This document shows, in pieces, positions 41,743 through 50,747 of a stretch of DNA of 64,000 nucleotides. Numbering within the stretch: the first letter of the stretch is position 1; each line of letters begins with the position of its first letter. The notes under the pieces were generated by a model. That model ran no database searches. It saw only the letters and a program-made list of their open reading frames with translations, and was not told the origin of the DNA. The DNA lies in assembly GCA_963627995.1 (NCBI GenBank), contig CAVGCV010000012.1, forward strand, positions 1 through 64,000. The letters run 5' to 3'. Source of the stretch: UBA3839 sp963627995. Lineage in GTDB: Bacteria; Bacteroidota; Bacteroidia; Bacteroidales; Bacteroidaceae. The translations under genes and the position numbers were made by a program.

Positions 41743-41901
41743 GCCTTTCAGGATTTTTCTCCTCGCCGCGCCGCATTTTTTCCGCGCGCAGCGGCGCAAC
41801 GGAAAGGGCGTCCGGGACAACGCCCGAACGCCCTCGCATTCCAGTCGGAACACACCCGCCACGCCACGCGGACGCGCGGGCCACGCCTGCGGCGCGCCGC
41901 G

Positions 41902-42012
41902 CTACATGGGCAGGAACTTCTTGCCCGGCACGTTGCACTTCGGACACTTCTCCGGCGGCGCGTCGCCCTCGTGGACGTATCCGCACACGGGGCACACCCA
42001 TTTCTTAGCCAT
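41902..42012 (-). CDS. Rubredoxin-like minigene (36 residues)
   Basis: A 36-residue product beginning MAKKWVCPVCGYVHEGD and ending PGKKFLPM. It has the four Cys (7, 10, 23, 26) of a rubredoxin-type iron site and is nearly identical to residues 1-34 of the reverse rubrerythrin encoded just downstream. It is shorter than true rubredoxins (about 52). The start is fixed by the alignment, the stop is TAG at 41902-41904, and a full promoter lies at 42109-42139. It may be a free electron carrier for rubrerythrin or the flavodiiron protein, or a remnant of a duplicated rubrerythrin gene; the kept promoter and Cys residues favour function. Confidence 0.8.
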   Translation of the reverse strand: MAKKWVCPVCGYVHEGDAPPEKCPKCNVPGKKFLPM

Positions 42013-42108
42013 AGACCTTGCAGTTTGCGGTGAAAAAAATCTTCCTGCCGGGCCGGCAGGCCGCCTCCAGCGCGCACGACCGCGCCCCGCGCCACAGCGC
42101 CCGGCGGA

Positions 42109-42139
42109 CAAAAGTACGAAAAGAAAGCCGCCGCGCAAA
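42109..42139 (-). promoter_or_regulatory. Promoter of the rubredoxin-like minigene
   Basis: On the minus strand TTTG (42136-42139), 19 nt, then TACTTTTG (42109-42116), the same spacing as the rubrerythrin promoter. The leader is about 90 nt. Confidence 0.8.
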
Positions 42140-42180
42140 ACTTTCCGGCGATTTATTCCGCCAAAACCAGAAAATCTCGC

Positions 42181-42188
42181 TACCTTTG
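42181..42188 (+). promoter_or_regulatory. -7 element of tRNA-Arg
   Basis: TACCTTTG matches TAnnTTTG and lies 43 bases before the tRNA. The -33 partner is unclear. Confidence 0.55.
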
Positions 42189-42230
42189 CGCAGCCTTGCG
42201 AGCGCGGGCGAACCGCCCGCAAGGCGCGCC

Positions 42231-42305
42231 GGTTCGGTAGCTCAGTTGGATTAGAGCAGCAGCCTTCTAAGCTGCGGGTCAAGGGTTCGAATCCCTTCCG
42301 AATCA
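42231..42305 (+). tRNA. tRNA-Arg (anticodon UCU)
   Basis: Full cloverleaf. The acceptor stem is GGTTCGG (42231-42237) with CCGAATC (42298-42304), including one G-U pair, and the discriminator is A. The D-arm region is TAGCTCAGTTGGATTAGAGC. The anticodon arm is GCAGC-CTTCTAA-GCTGC with anticodon TCT (reads AGA), and the T-arm is GGGTTCGAATCCC. The 3' CCA is not encoded. It is the only tRNA gene seen in the window. Confidence 0.97.
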
Positions 42306-42431
42306 CACGGCAGCGCGGTCCGGGCGTCCGTGTTCCGCACCGCCGCCCCTCCGGCGCCGGAAACGGCGAGGCCCGGCACTGGGGCGCGAGGCCTCCGGCA
42401 CGGCGGCATGAGAGGGCTGGAGCCGAAGCGC

Positions 42432-42485
42432 AATGAAAAATCGTCCGCAGGGAAACGGTGGTTTCCCTGCGGACGATTTTTCATT
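42432..42485. terminator. 25-bp perfect bidirectional terminator
   Basis: Positions 42432-42456 are fully complementary to 42461-42485, with loop GGTG. The outer stem pairs AAAAA with TTTTT, giving a U-run in both directions. It ends the tRNA transcript and the convergent GH25 gene. Confidence 0.9.
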
Positions 42486-42539
42486 CTCCCGCCACCAGAA
42501 AGTCAAGGCGCCGTGCCGGCAAGCCTCCCCGCCAGCGAG

Positions 42540-43367
42540 TCAATTTGCACAAATGCACAGGCTGTCGAGCTGTTCTTCCGTCCCGTTGAACAGATTGACA
42601 TCGACACGGCCGCCGATGCCGTCCACCTTGCCGGCATCCGTGTGCTGCCAAAAGGTCCATCGGCCTGCGTAGCGGAGCGTATCGACGTAGTAATGCGCTA
42701 TCCAGTAAGGGTAGCGGTCGAATTCCTCGGTGTTGAGATAATGTTCCTTGAACGCGTACGAAGCATAGAGAATGGGGGTCGCGCGATAATGCTCTTCCAC
42801 GATGTCGAGCCAAGTTTTCACCTCGTCCTGCAATTTCTTTCGGGAATAGCCTTCAATCTTATCGACTTCAACTTCCACGTCAAGAACGGGCGGGAGGTCG
42901 CCCTCTTCCAGCTGCACCATGCGGCAAAAGTACTCTGCCTGCCGGCGCGCCGAACTCTTCGTGCTGAAAAAGTGGTACGCGCCGCGAACAATGCCGCACC
43001 TGCGCGCCTGCGCGAAGTTCAAATTGAAGTAGGCGTCGAACTGATCCGTCCCTTCCGTTGCCTTGATGAAAACAAATTTAACGGGCGCGCCCTGTATGTC
43101 TGCATGGCGCAACTTTTCCCAATCGATTGCTTCCTGGTAGTGCGAGATGTCAAGTCCGCGCACAGTTCCACTCGGATATGTCGTTGTCCCATAAAGAGCT
43201 TTCCAACGGAAAGAATACGGCCCGACGAATGTCCGATAGAAGAAAAACACATAAGCGACAATGGCCACGGCAATCAGTATCCACAGCAAGCGAGAGGACA
43301 TTCTCCGAAAACGCCCTCGTTTCTTCCGCGTTCTGGATGGTGAGCGTTTCTTCTTCACTTTTGCCAC
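42540..43367 (-). CDS. GH25 family lysozyme, membrane-anchored
   Basis: A 275-residue protein with a very basic N-terminus (about 1-25), one membrane helix (about 26-45, LLWILIAVAIVAYVFFFY) and a GH25 muramidase domain (about 68-265). The catalytic pattern is visible: Asp73 in RGLDISHYQ, and Asp163 and Glu165 in PPVLDVEVEVD, plus the C-terminal WQHTDAGKVDGIGGRVDVN. It cleaves the MurNAc-GlcNAc bond. As the helix is uncleaved, the enzyme faces the periplasm and is more likely a cell-wall remodeller than a secreted weapon. It lies 103 bp after pfp, past a hairpin. Confidence 0.9.
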   Translation of the reverse strand: MAKVKKKRSPSRTRKKRGRFRRMSSRLLWILIAVAIVAYVFFFYRTFVGPYSFRWKALYGTTTYPSGTVRGLDISHYQEAIDWEKLRHADIQGAPVKFVFIKATEGTDQFDAYFNLNFAQARRCGIVRGAYHFFSTKSSARRQAEYFCRMVQLEEGDLPPVLDVEVEVDKIEGYSRKKLQDEVKTWLDIVEEHYRATPILYASYAFKEHYLNTEEFDRYPYWIAHYYVDTLRYAGRWTFWQHTDAGKVDGIGGRVDVNLFNGTEEQLDSLCICAN

Positions 43368-43397
43368 GACCGCGCGTTGGTTTTAAGAAAGTTAGAA

Positions 43398-43438
43398 TAT
43401 CCCGCGGTTCGCACAATGAAAGCACGAATCGCGGGATA
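43398..43438 (-). terminator. Hairpin after pfp
   Basis: A 14-bp stem with one mismatch (43398-43411 with 43425-43438) lies in the gap between pfp and the GH25 gene. It is followed on the minus strand by a T-rich but interrupted tail, so termination may be partial. Confidence 0.6.
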
Positions 43439-43470
43439 GAAATCTATTGATGTCAGTCTTAACAGGATCT

Positions 43471-45108
43471 TTATTTTGTCTGCTCGAGCTTCAGTGTCAC
43501 GGTCGGCTGGTCGCACACCTCCGTAGGGCCGAAATATTGAATGGGGCCAGGATAAATGTAACACGTCTTGCGCGCCCATTCGTCGCGATGAGCGGCAAAG
43601 AACTTGAATGGAGCGCCCTCCAGCTCGACCAAAGCCTTTCGGATGACAGGTTTGTCCTTACCGTTGCGGCGTTCCATGTTCATCATCATCGTGATGGGCA
43701 CACCACCGGCAATCCATTGTTCCGCCGGCGCCGTTGTGTTTTTGATGATGGACATGTATCCCGTCTTGCCATTGGCAATCAAGCGACTGGCATTAAATCC
43801 CAAAGAATAGCAGTAGTCGGCATCATAATTTGACGGAGCTGCGCAACGTCCCTCATAGCCAAAGAAATGGTGTTGTGCGGCAAACTTACCAACATACTTA
43901 CCCTCACGTTTCCAATCGTGGAGTTTGTCGGCCACCATCTTTGAAAGGAGTTTTTCCGTTTCAATAAGGCTAACCTGCACATTGCCGTGCGGATCACGGT
44001 CGAGCGCGAGCTGGCTGGCCACGTCAATCGGCAACGAGTTGAAAATGGCAAGATTTTCTTTTGAAATGTGGCGACGCACATAGTCTATCTGTTCGCCACG
44101 GCCCACTTCCTTCGCCTCTTCCGTAGCGAGCACGTCATTGAGCTCTGCTATCAGTTTCTTGATTGCCGGAATGAACTCAATCAGTCCCTCGGGAATGAGA
44201 ACCGTACCGAAGTTGTTGCCATCCTCCGCACGCTTGGCAACAGCACTGGCGATGTAAGTCACCACGTCGTCAAGCGACATCGCTTTTGCTTCCACTTCTT
44301 CACTGACGAGGCAGATGTTCGGCTGGCACTGGAGTGCGCATTCCAAAGCGATGTGGCTGGCCGAGCGTCCCATGAGTTTGATGAAATGCCAATATTTTCG
44401 AGCCGAATTGCAGTCACGCTGGATGTTGCCAATCAATTCTGCATACGTCTTACAAGCCGTATCGAAGCCGAAGCTGGTTTCAATCTGTTCGTTCTTCAAA
44501 TCGCCATCGATGGTCTTCGGACATCCGATCACTTGCACGCCATATTGTTTTGCCGCATAATACTCGGCAAGGACGCACGCATTCGTGTTGGAATCGTCAC
44601 CGCCAATAATCACAAGAGCTTTGATGTCGAGCTGACGAAGGATTTCGATGCCTTTCTCAAACTGGCCGACTTCCTCCAGTTTCGTGCGCCCAGAACCAAT
44701 GATGTCGAAGCCACCAGTGTTTCTGTATTCATCGATAATGTCGGAAGTCAGCTCCATATATTTGTGTTCGACAAGCCCACCTGGCCCCAAAATGAAGCCG
44801 TAGAGTTTGCTCTTTGGATTGAGACTCTTAATGCCGTCGAACAAACCGCTAATTACGTTGTGGCCACCAGGTGCCTGTCCGCCCGAAAGTATCACGCCCA
44901 CATTGCACGGAGGGAGTTCCTGCGCCTCGCCTGCTGCGAACTCAATCACAGGCATTCCGTAAGTGTTTGGGAAAAGTGACTTGATTTCCTCTTGGTTGCC
45001 AACCGATTGGGTAGGCGCACCCTCCACTGCCTTTACTGGCCCTTGCAAAGCTTTCGGAAGCTTGGGCTGGTAGGCTGCACGTGCAATTTGCAAATAGCTT
45101 TTTTCCAT
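43471..45108 (-). CDS. pfp: PPi-dependent 6-phosphofructokinase
   Basis: A 545-residue long-type enzyme that uses pyrophosphate instead of ATP to make fructose 1,6-bisphosphate reversibly in glycolysis. Diagnostic motifs: LSGGQAPGGHNVISG, IGSGRTKLE, and GGDDSNTNAC, where the second Asp replaces the Gly of ATP enzymes. GCPKTIDGDLKN has the Lys that favours PPi, and MGRSASHIALECALQ follows. The length matches plant-like and Bacteroidetes PFPs. It has its own promoter (45156-45186). PPi use saves ATP during fermentation. Confidence 0.95.
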   Translation of the reverse strand: MEKSYLQIARAAYQPKLPKALQGPVKAVEGAPTQSVGNQEEIKSLFPNTYGMPVIEFAAGEAQELPPCNVGVILSGGQAPGGHNVISGLFDGIKSLNPKSKLYGFILGPGGLVEHKYMELTSDIIDEYRNTGGFDIIGSGRTKLEEVGQFEKGIEILRQLDIKALVIIGGDDSNTNACVLAEYYAAKQYGVQVIGCPKTIDGDLKNEQIETSFGFDTACKTYAELIGNIQRDCNSARKYWHFIKLMGRSASHIALECALQCQPNICLVSEEVEAKAMSLDDVVTYIASAVAKRAEDGNNFGTVLIPEGLIEFIPAIKKLIAELNDVLATEEAKEVGRGEQIDYVRRHISKENLAIFNSLPIDVASQLALDRDPHGNVQVSLIETEKLLSKMVADKLHDWKREGKYVGKFAAQHHFFGYEGRCAAPSNYDADYCYSLGFNASRLIANGKTGYMSIIKNTTAPAEQWIAGGVPITMMMNMERRNGKDKPVIRKALVELEGAPFKFFAAHRDEWARKTCYIYPGPIQYFGPTEVCDQPTVTLKLEQTK

Positions 45109-45155
45109 GTTTTCAAATGAAAGATTTGACTTAAAAAAATATTTCTTTCAGACTG

Positions 45156-45186
45156 CAAAATTAGTTATTTTCCACAGAAAGGCAAA
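45156..45186 (-). promoter_or_regulatory. Promoter of pfp
   Basis: On the minus strand TTTG (45183-45186), 19 nt, then TAATTTTG (45156-45163). The leader is about 40 nt. Confidence 0.8.
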
Positions 45187-45201
45187 GGTGGCGCAGATGT
45201 T

Positions 45202-48042
45202 TTAGCCGAGCAAGCCACCTCTTTCCATCCCCTCGCGCAAAAAGCGGGAAGTCACGCCCTGTCCTGAGAGCGCCACTTCATCAGGCGTGCCTGCCACGAC
45301 CACCTCGCCGCCGCGCCGGCCGCCCTCCGGGCCTATGTCTATAAGGTAGTCCGCATAAGCTATCACATCCAAATTGTGCTCAATCACTACCACCGTGTTT
45401 CCTTTTTCCACCAAACGACGCAAAACATCCAGCAAAGCCTGAATGTCGGCGAAGTGCAGACCCGTCGTCGGTTCATCGAGAATAAAGACCGTCCGCCCCG
45501 TGTCACGCCGGGCAAGCTCGGTGGCAAGTTTCACCCGTTGGCTCTCACCACCAGAGAGTGTCGTTGCCGATTGTCCCAATTTTACATAGCCAAGCCCCAC
45601 ATCTTGCAGTACCTTGATTTTCCCAACAATGTTCGGTTGGTTTTCAAAAAAGTCCACAGCCTCATTGATAGTCATACCCAGCACGTCGGCAATGGACTTT
45701 CCCTTAAATCGGACTTCCAGCGTGGCACGGTTATATCGCTGTCCGTGGCAAACATCACATTTTACCTGAATGTCCGGCAGGAAATTCATGGCAATTGTTT
45801 TGTAGCCATTGCCGCCGCACGCCTCACACCGCCCTCCTTTCACATTGAAAGAGAACTGGCCAGGCTTATAGCCTCGCATCTTTGCTTCGGGCATCTCGAC
45901 AAAAAGCGAACGGATGTCAGAGAACACGCCCGTGTAAGTGGCAGGATTGGAGCGAGGGGAGCGTCCCAGTGGAGACTGGTCCACGCTGATTACTTTATCC
46001 ACAAGCTCCAACCCGTCAATTGCTTCATAAGCAAGCGGTTCACGCAGAGAACGATAGAATTTTTGGGAAAGAATCGGTTGCAGGGTGTCGTTCACCAGCG
46101 TCGATTTTCCGCTTCCGCTCACGCCCGTCACACAGATAAACTTTCCCAAGGGGAAAGCCACGTCAATATTCTTCAAGTTGTTGCCCCTGCATCCGCGCAG
46201 CACGAGTTTTTCTCCCGTCTCCTCCGTCCATGCTCGTTTGTGCGAGTGATCCATACGTATATCTCCACGCAGCCATTGCGCCGTCGTAGTCTCGGCTTTC
46301 AACAAATCTGAAGGCGTTCCCTGAAACACGACTTCACCGCCGAATTTTCCTGCTCCCGGGCCAATGTCCACAATGTAGTCTGCTGCCATCATCATGTCGC
46401 GGTCATGTTCCACAACGACCACCGTGTTTCCCAAGTCGCGCAAGGCTTTCAGAGAGCCAATCAATCGCTCGTTGTCGCGCTGATGGAGCCCAATACTCGG
46501 CTCGTCAAGGATGTACAGCACATTCACAAGCTGCGATCCAATCTGGGTTGCAAGGCGTATGCGCTGGCTTTCACCACCCGAAAGCGAAGCCGTAGAGCGG
46601 CCCAAGTTCAAATAGTCAAGGCCCACATTCAAAAGGAATTGCAAGCGTTTGTTGATTTCTTTCAGTATCTCTTCCGAAATGCGTCCCTGTCGTTCGCCTA
46701 TACGCTCCGTCACATGGGAAGTCCATTCATACAATTCGCCCAAATCCATTTTGCACAATTCGTAAATGTTCTTCCCGTCAATCCGATAACAGAGAGACTC
46801 TCGCTTCAGGCGCGCGCCGTGACACTCGGGACACTCGCACACGCGGTCGAAACTCTCAGCCCACCTTTGGGCCTGCGCCGATGCGTCGGCCTCGCATAAT
46901 TGGTGGATATATTTCGCAATGCCTTCGTACTGGCAAAACAAATCCGACGAGGTGTGGATTTTTGCAGCCTTGATGCACACACGGTGGTCACAGCCATACA
47001 AGACATCATGCAGAGCCTCGTCGGTCAAGTCCGCCACTGGAGTACGAAGTGTGAAGCCGTGCAGTGCAAGCACCGCCTCGATTTGCAAAAAAATCATCGT
47101 TCCACGCGCTTTTCCCAATGGAGCCAAAGCTCCATCGGCAATAGAGAGCAATCGGTTGGGAACAATTTTGTCTTCATCTATCAAACTAACGTAGCCGAGA
47201 CCCTTGCAACGCGGACACGCTCCCTCGGGCGTATTGAACGAAAAGTTGTTCGGAGCGGGGTCACTGTAGCTAATGCCTGTGGTGGGACACATCAGCCGCC
47301 GGCTGTAAAAACGCGGGCTTTCTGCGTTTCGTTCCAAAAGCTCTACCAGTCCGTTGCCCAGTTGCATCGCGATGGCAATACTCTTTTTCAGCCGCTCCGT
47401 GTCCTTGTCGCTGACGACCAGCTTGTCCACCACCACCTCAATGTTGTGGTTCTTGTAGCGATCCACTTTCATGTCCTCCACCAGGTCGAGCATTTCACCG
47501 TCCACGCGAATATTAAGGTAGCCCTTACGGCGCATCGCATCGAACAGCTCGCGATAATGGCCCTTGCGGCTACGGACAAGCGGAGCGAGTATAAAAACCG
47601 CCTTGCCGCCATAGTCGGACAACATCAAGTCAAGAATCTGTTCTTCCGTGTATTTCACCATTTGCTCGCCCGTTTCCAAACTAAAGGCCGTTGCAGTGCG
47701 AGCAAAAAGTAGCCGAAGATAGTCATAGACTTCGGTCACAGTCCCCACCGTCGAGCGCGGATTGCGATTCGTTGTCTTTTGCTCTATGCTGATAACCGGA
47801 CTAAGCCCCGTTATCTTGTCCACATCGGGGCGCTCCATCCCTCCGAGGAAGCCGCGCGCATAAGTCGAGAAAGTCTCTATATAACGTCGTTGTCCCTCGG
47901 CAAAAAGAGTGTCGAACGCAAGGCTTGACTTGCCACTTCCGCTCAGTCCCGTGATGACCGTGAGCTGATGACGCGGAATGGTCACATTTATATTCTTCAG
48001 ATTGTGTACCCGCGCGCCGAGTACTTCAATGTTTTCTTGCAT
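45202..48042 (-). CDS. uvrA: Excinuclease ABC subunit A
   Basis: A 946-residue UvrA, the damage-sensing ATPase dimer of nucleotide excision repair. Two ABC modules are complete: Walker A GLSGSGKSS (about 33) and GVSGSGKST (about 645), signatures LSGGESQRIRLATQIG and LSGGESQRVKLATEL, and Walker B VLYILDEPSIGLH and VFILDEPTTGLH. The C-terminal zinc module (CEACGGNGYK...CDVCHGQRY) is intact. In the first zinc module the expected CxxC reads CPTTG, so one Cys ligand is lost, while CPRCKGLG is kept. Its start is 77 bp after the CHU_C gene stop; no clear separate promoter is seen. Confidence 0.96.
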   Translation of the reverse strand: MQENIEVLGARVHNLKNINVTIPRHQLTVITGLSGSGKSSLAFDTLFAEGQRRYIETFSTYARGFLGGMERPDVDKITGLSPVISIEQKTTNRNPRSTVGTVTEVYDYLRLLFARTATAFSLETGEQMVKYTEEQILDLMLSDYGGKAVFILAPLVRSRKGHYRELFDAMRRKGYLNIRVDGEMLDLVEDMKVDRYKNHNIEVVVDKLVVSDKDTERLKKSIAIAMQLGNGLVELLERNAESPRFYSRRLMCPTTGISYSDPAPNNFSFNTPEGACPRCKGLGYVSLIDEDKIVPNRLLSIADGALAPLGKARGTMIFLQIEAVLALHGFTLRTPVADLTDEALHDVLYGCDHRVCIKAAKIHTSSDLFCQYEGIAKYIHQLCEADASAQAQRWAESFDRVCECPECHGARLKRESLCYRIDGKNIYELCKMDLGELYEWTSHVTERIGERQGRISEEILKEINKRLQFLLNVGLDYLNLGRSTASLSGGESQRIRLATQIGSQLVNVLYILDEPSIGLHQRDNERLIGSLKALRDLGNTVVVVEHDRDMMMAADYIVDIGPGAGKFGGEVVFQGTPSDLLKAETTTAQWLRGDIRMDHSHKRAWTEETGEKLVLRGCRGNNLKNIDVAFPLGKFICVTGVSGSGKSTLVNDTLQPILSQKFYRSLREPLAYEAIDGLELVDKVISVDQSPLGRSPRSNPATYTGVFSDIRSLFVEMPEAKMRGYKPGQFSFNVKGGRCEACGGNGYKTIAMNFLPDIQVKCDVCHGQRYNRATLEVRFKGKSIADVLGMTINEAVDFFENQPNIVGKIKVLQDVGLGYVKLGQSATTLSGGESQRVKLATELARRDTGRTVFILDEPTTGLHFADIQALLDVLRRLVEKGNTVVVIEHNLDVIAYADYLIDIGPEGGRRGGEVVVAGTPDEVALSGQGVTSRFLREGMERGGLLG

Positions 48043-48118
48043 AGTGCCTGTGTTTCGTCCGTTGGCGAAGAGCGCCAGCTTATCCTGCCCGCCGCCCGCC
48101 CCGTTCGGCGCAACCGCG

Positions 48119-48823
48119 TCATTCCCCCGACGTCGTGTCGGTTTCCCTGAATCCTTTTAGCACATTGATGGCTTTCTTGATTTGGTAGTGCAGGCCGTCG
48201 CTTCCAACGGCATCGAGCGTCAAGTAGTAAACGCCGTCCTTCACATAGTCGCCACCTTGCCGCCCATCCCAGCCCTCGCCAAGATTGGCGAGCGTAAACG
48301 TGTGAAGTTTCTTGCCCCAGCGATTGAAAATCATGCCGCTGGCCTTAACGATTGACTCAAACTCAATATGATAGACATCGTTGATGCCGTCGCCATTGGG
48401 TGAGAATCCGTCCGGACACGTCAGCCGCGATTCGCTGATGACAATGCTGAACGGTTCCGACTCATATTCGATTGTGTCGCCGCGCTCGCCCACAAAAGTG
48501 ACATAGAGCTTCGCGCCGTATCCACCCGACTGCACCAGCGTGTAGGCCACCTCCGCATCGAAGCGTGTGACGACAGGCGCATCCTCTCCCTCGTCGCTCT
48601 TGTAAACGCGCCATTCGGGCAAGGCGCGATACGTCCCGCCCAAGTCGTCAATGTTCGCGCTACAAGCGATGTCGAGCGGAGCGGCCGCCGTCTGCGACTC
48701 ACCGGGCGACAGCACCACTTCAGCCTCCTCGGTAGAGGAAAAGAACGTAATGGTGGGATTCGCCGTCTGGGCCGCCGCATTCACGCCGCAAGCCAGCAGC
48801 AGTGCTGCCGCCCAATATTTCAT
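48119..48823 (-). CDS. Secreted protein with CHU_C (type IX secretion) sorting domain
   Basis: A 234-residue exported protein. The signal peptide MKYWAAALLLACGVNAAAQ is followed by a beta-rich region (about 25-145) and a C-terminal gliding-motility-associated CHU_C domain: CPDGFSPNGDGINDVYHIE, MIFNRWGKKLHTF, GWDGRQGGDYVKDGVYYL, then the terminal INVLKGFRETD. CHU_C (type B) domains direct cargo through the type IX system to the cell surface. The start is set at 48823 by the signal peptide; an ATG at 48859 is possible. The reading frame stays open far upstream but that part has no homology and overlaps the divergent promoter. Confidence 0.87.
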   Translation of the reverse strand: MKYWAAALLLACGVNAAAQTANPTITFFSSTEEAEVVLSPGESQTAAAPLDIACSANIDDLGGTYRALPEWRVYKSDEGEDAPVVTRFDAEVAYTLVQSGGYGAKLYVTFVGERGDTIEYESEPFSIVISESRLTCPDGFSPNGDGINDVYHIEFESIVKASGMIFNRWGKKLHTFTLANLGEGWDGRQGGDYVKDGVYYLTLDAVGSDGLHYQIKKAINVLKGFRETDTTSGE

Positions 48824-48886
48824 GCATTTTTTCCCCGTTTTATGCTCTGTATCTTCCATGCCAGCCAATGTCTCGTTTTCAGAGGG

Positions 48887-48894
48887 CAAAGTTA
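48887..48894 (-). promoter_or_regulatory. -7 element of the CHU_C gene
   Basis: TAACTTTG on the minus strand matches TAnnTTTG; ATTG at 48915-48918 could be a weak -33. In the 324-bp gap 48824-49147 I otherwise see only the divergent LysM-gene promoter and no repeat array. Confidence 0.6.
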
Positions 48895-49075
48895 CTCCAT
48901 TTCCATGAGAAACACAATTCGCCACAACGCAAACACGACGCGACGGAAACGGAGCAACTTCCCCGGCCGACCGACAGCAACGACTTTCATCGCCAGCATC
49001 CGGGAAAGCGCCCATCCACAGCCGCCTGCAATGCTTAGCGCAGCTACTGAAAAAACGCAACGCGGCAGCATTTAT

Positions 49076-49106
49076 TTTGCCGTATGGCTCCTTTTTCCTA
49101 ATTTTG
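49076..49106 (+). promoter_or_regulatory. Promoter of the LysM gene
   Basis: TTTG (49076-49079), 19 nt, then TAATTTTG (49099-49106). The leader is about 35 nt to the ATG at 49148. Confidence 0.8.
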
Positions 49107-49147
49107 CACACTGATAAAAGATGTTTGGGACTATCTACCGACACACC

Positions 49148-50722
49148 ATGAAACGTCATTTTGCTTGCAGCACGCTTCTTTTTCTCTTCCTCTGCACATT
49201 CTTCTCTGCCCTCCACGCGCAGAACAACACAATCCGCCACGAAGTGACGACCGGCGAAACGCTCTATTCCCTCAGTCGCCTTTACGGCGTTGCCATCGAG
49301 GACATCCGCGCCGCCAATCCCTCCTTGGGAGCGACATTGCTGGCCGGGCAGGTCATTTCCATCCCCAGGACACAAGCCGCGGCCACCGCACAGCCGTCCA
49401 CGCAGCCGACGCCCCCCACCGCCACGCAGCAACCGTCCCACTGCAAGATGATGTACCTCGTGGAGCAAAAGGAAACCGTGTATGGCATTTCACGCAAGTT
49501 CGGAGTGACCGAAGACGAGCTGCGCCACGCCAATCCGCAAATCAAGAAAAACAAAATCAAAAAGGGAGAGCTGCTGTGCATCCCCTACTCCGCCGTCGAG
49601 CTGGCCGCCATGTCCCAACGCGAGGCCGAGCGCACGCGTCTGCTTCAGGAGCAAAAGGAGCGCCAAGCCGAGGCCGAACGGCGCAAGGCACAGCGCATCA
49701 ACGTGGCGCTCATTCTCCCCTACGGCTTAAGTCAAAGCGCGAAATCGAACGAGGCCGTCAAGATGATTGACTTCTACGAGGGCTTCCTCCTTGCCGTGGA
49801 CAAGATGAAGACGCGCGGCGTGTCCGTCAATGTCCACGCCATCGACGAGGAAGACGGCTCGTACCGAAAAATCGACAGCATCCTCGCCGCGCCCACGACG
49901 AAGCAGATGGACATGATTGTCGGGCCGCTGCGCGCCGACCGCATCCCCACAGTCAGCGCCTTTGCAAAGCGCAACGGCATCATCCACGTGGTGCCGTTTT
50001 CCACACGCACCAATCTGCCGGCCGGCGTGCCGACCCTCTTCCAGGTGAACACCGCGGTCAGCGTCCTCCACAACAAGGTGTACGACATGTTCATGGCTGA
50101 ATATCCCTCTGCCGCGGTGTGCTTCGTCAACTGCGACGACCGCGCCTACAGCACCGACTTCACCGCCGCCTTCAAGCGCGCGCTGGCTGCGCGCGGACGG
50201 AGCTACACGGAACGGACGACCGCCGACCTCGCCAGCATCGACGACATCGCGCCCGCAGGGCAGAGCCTCGTCCTCATCCCGTCGTCCAACACCCAAAGCG
50301 CGCTCAACGCCCTCGTGCACGCACTCAACGGCAACTCCGCCGAAACGCTCGCACGCGTCAGCCTCTTCGGCTACCCCGACTGGCAGACGTTCCCGGCGCG
50401 CAGCCAGCAGGACCTGCAGCGATTCAACGCCTCGTTCTTCACCACGTTCCACACACAGAAGAACGCGGCCGACGTGCAAACATTCAACAGCAACTTCCGG
50501 CGGTGGTTCAAGCGCGACCAGTACAATTCCTATCCGCTGTACGGGCTGCTCGGCTACGACATCGGAGTCTACTTCCTGTCCGGCATCAGCCAGTTCGGAG
50601 CGCAGTTCCCCAGCCGCCAAAGCGACCTCCACACGCCCTCCATCCAAAACCCCATGCAATTCGAGCGGAGCAGCGCGGACGACGGATTCCGCAACACGTT
50701 CATCAGCATCGTGAAGTTATAA
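49148..50722 (+). CDS. LysM protein with periplasmic-binding-protein-like domain
   Basis: A 524-residue exported protein: signal peptide MKRHFACSTLLFLFLCTFFS to LHAQ, LysM 1 (about 28-78, VTTGETLYSLSRLYGVAIED), a Thr/Pro/Gln linker, LysM 2 (about 100-150, VEQKETVYGISRKFGVTEDE), a charged helix, then a type-1 periplasmic-binding-like fold (about 180-520, INVALILPYGLSQ and DMIVGPLRADRIPTVSAFAK). LysM should bind peptidoglycan, holding a ligand-binding domain at the wall. An ATG at 49121 would add nine residues; 49148 gives the better signal peptide. The following PorT-like gene is 25 bp away. Confidence 0.88.
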   Translation: MKRHFACSTLLFLFLCTFFSALHAQNNTIRHEVTTGETLYSLSRLYGVAIEDIRAANPSLGATLLAGQVISIPRTQAAATAQPSTQPTPPTATQQPSHCKMMYLVEQKETVYGISRKFGVTEDELRHANPQIKKNKIKKGELLCIPYSAVELAAMSQREAERTRLLQEQKERQAEAERRKAQRINVALILPYGLSQSAKSNEAVKMIDFYEGFLLAVDKMKTRGVSVNVHAIDEEDGSYRKIDSILAAPTTKQMDMIVGPLRADRIPTVSAFAKRNGIIHVVPFSTRTNLPAGVPTLFQVNTAVSVLHNKVYDMFMAEYPSAAVCFVNCDDRAYSTDFTAAFKRALAARGRSYTERTTADLASIDDIAPAGQSLVLIPSSNTQSALNALVHALNGNSAETLARVSLFGYPDWQTFPARSQQDLQRFNASFFTTFHTQKNAADVQTFNSNFRRWFKRDQYNSYPLYGLLGYDIGVYFLSGISQFGAQFPSRQSDLHTPSIQNPMQFERSSADDGFRNTFISIVKL

Positions 50723-50747
50723 CCACCCCGGCGCGCCGCCACGCTAC

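Noticed and set aside
41902..42306. A 134-residue protein including the rubredoxin-like domain
   Set aside because: The N-terminal part would run across the tRNA gene and the consensus promoter; the conserved domain starts at the ATG at 42012.
48824..49468. Upstream extension of the CHU_C protein reading frame
   Set aside because: It would precede a clear signal peptide, cross the divergent promoter region and overlap the LysM gene on the other strand.
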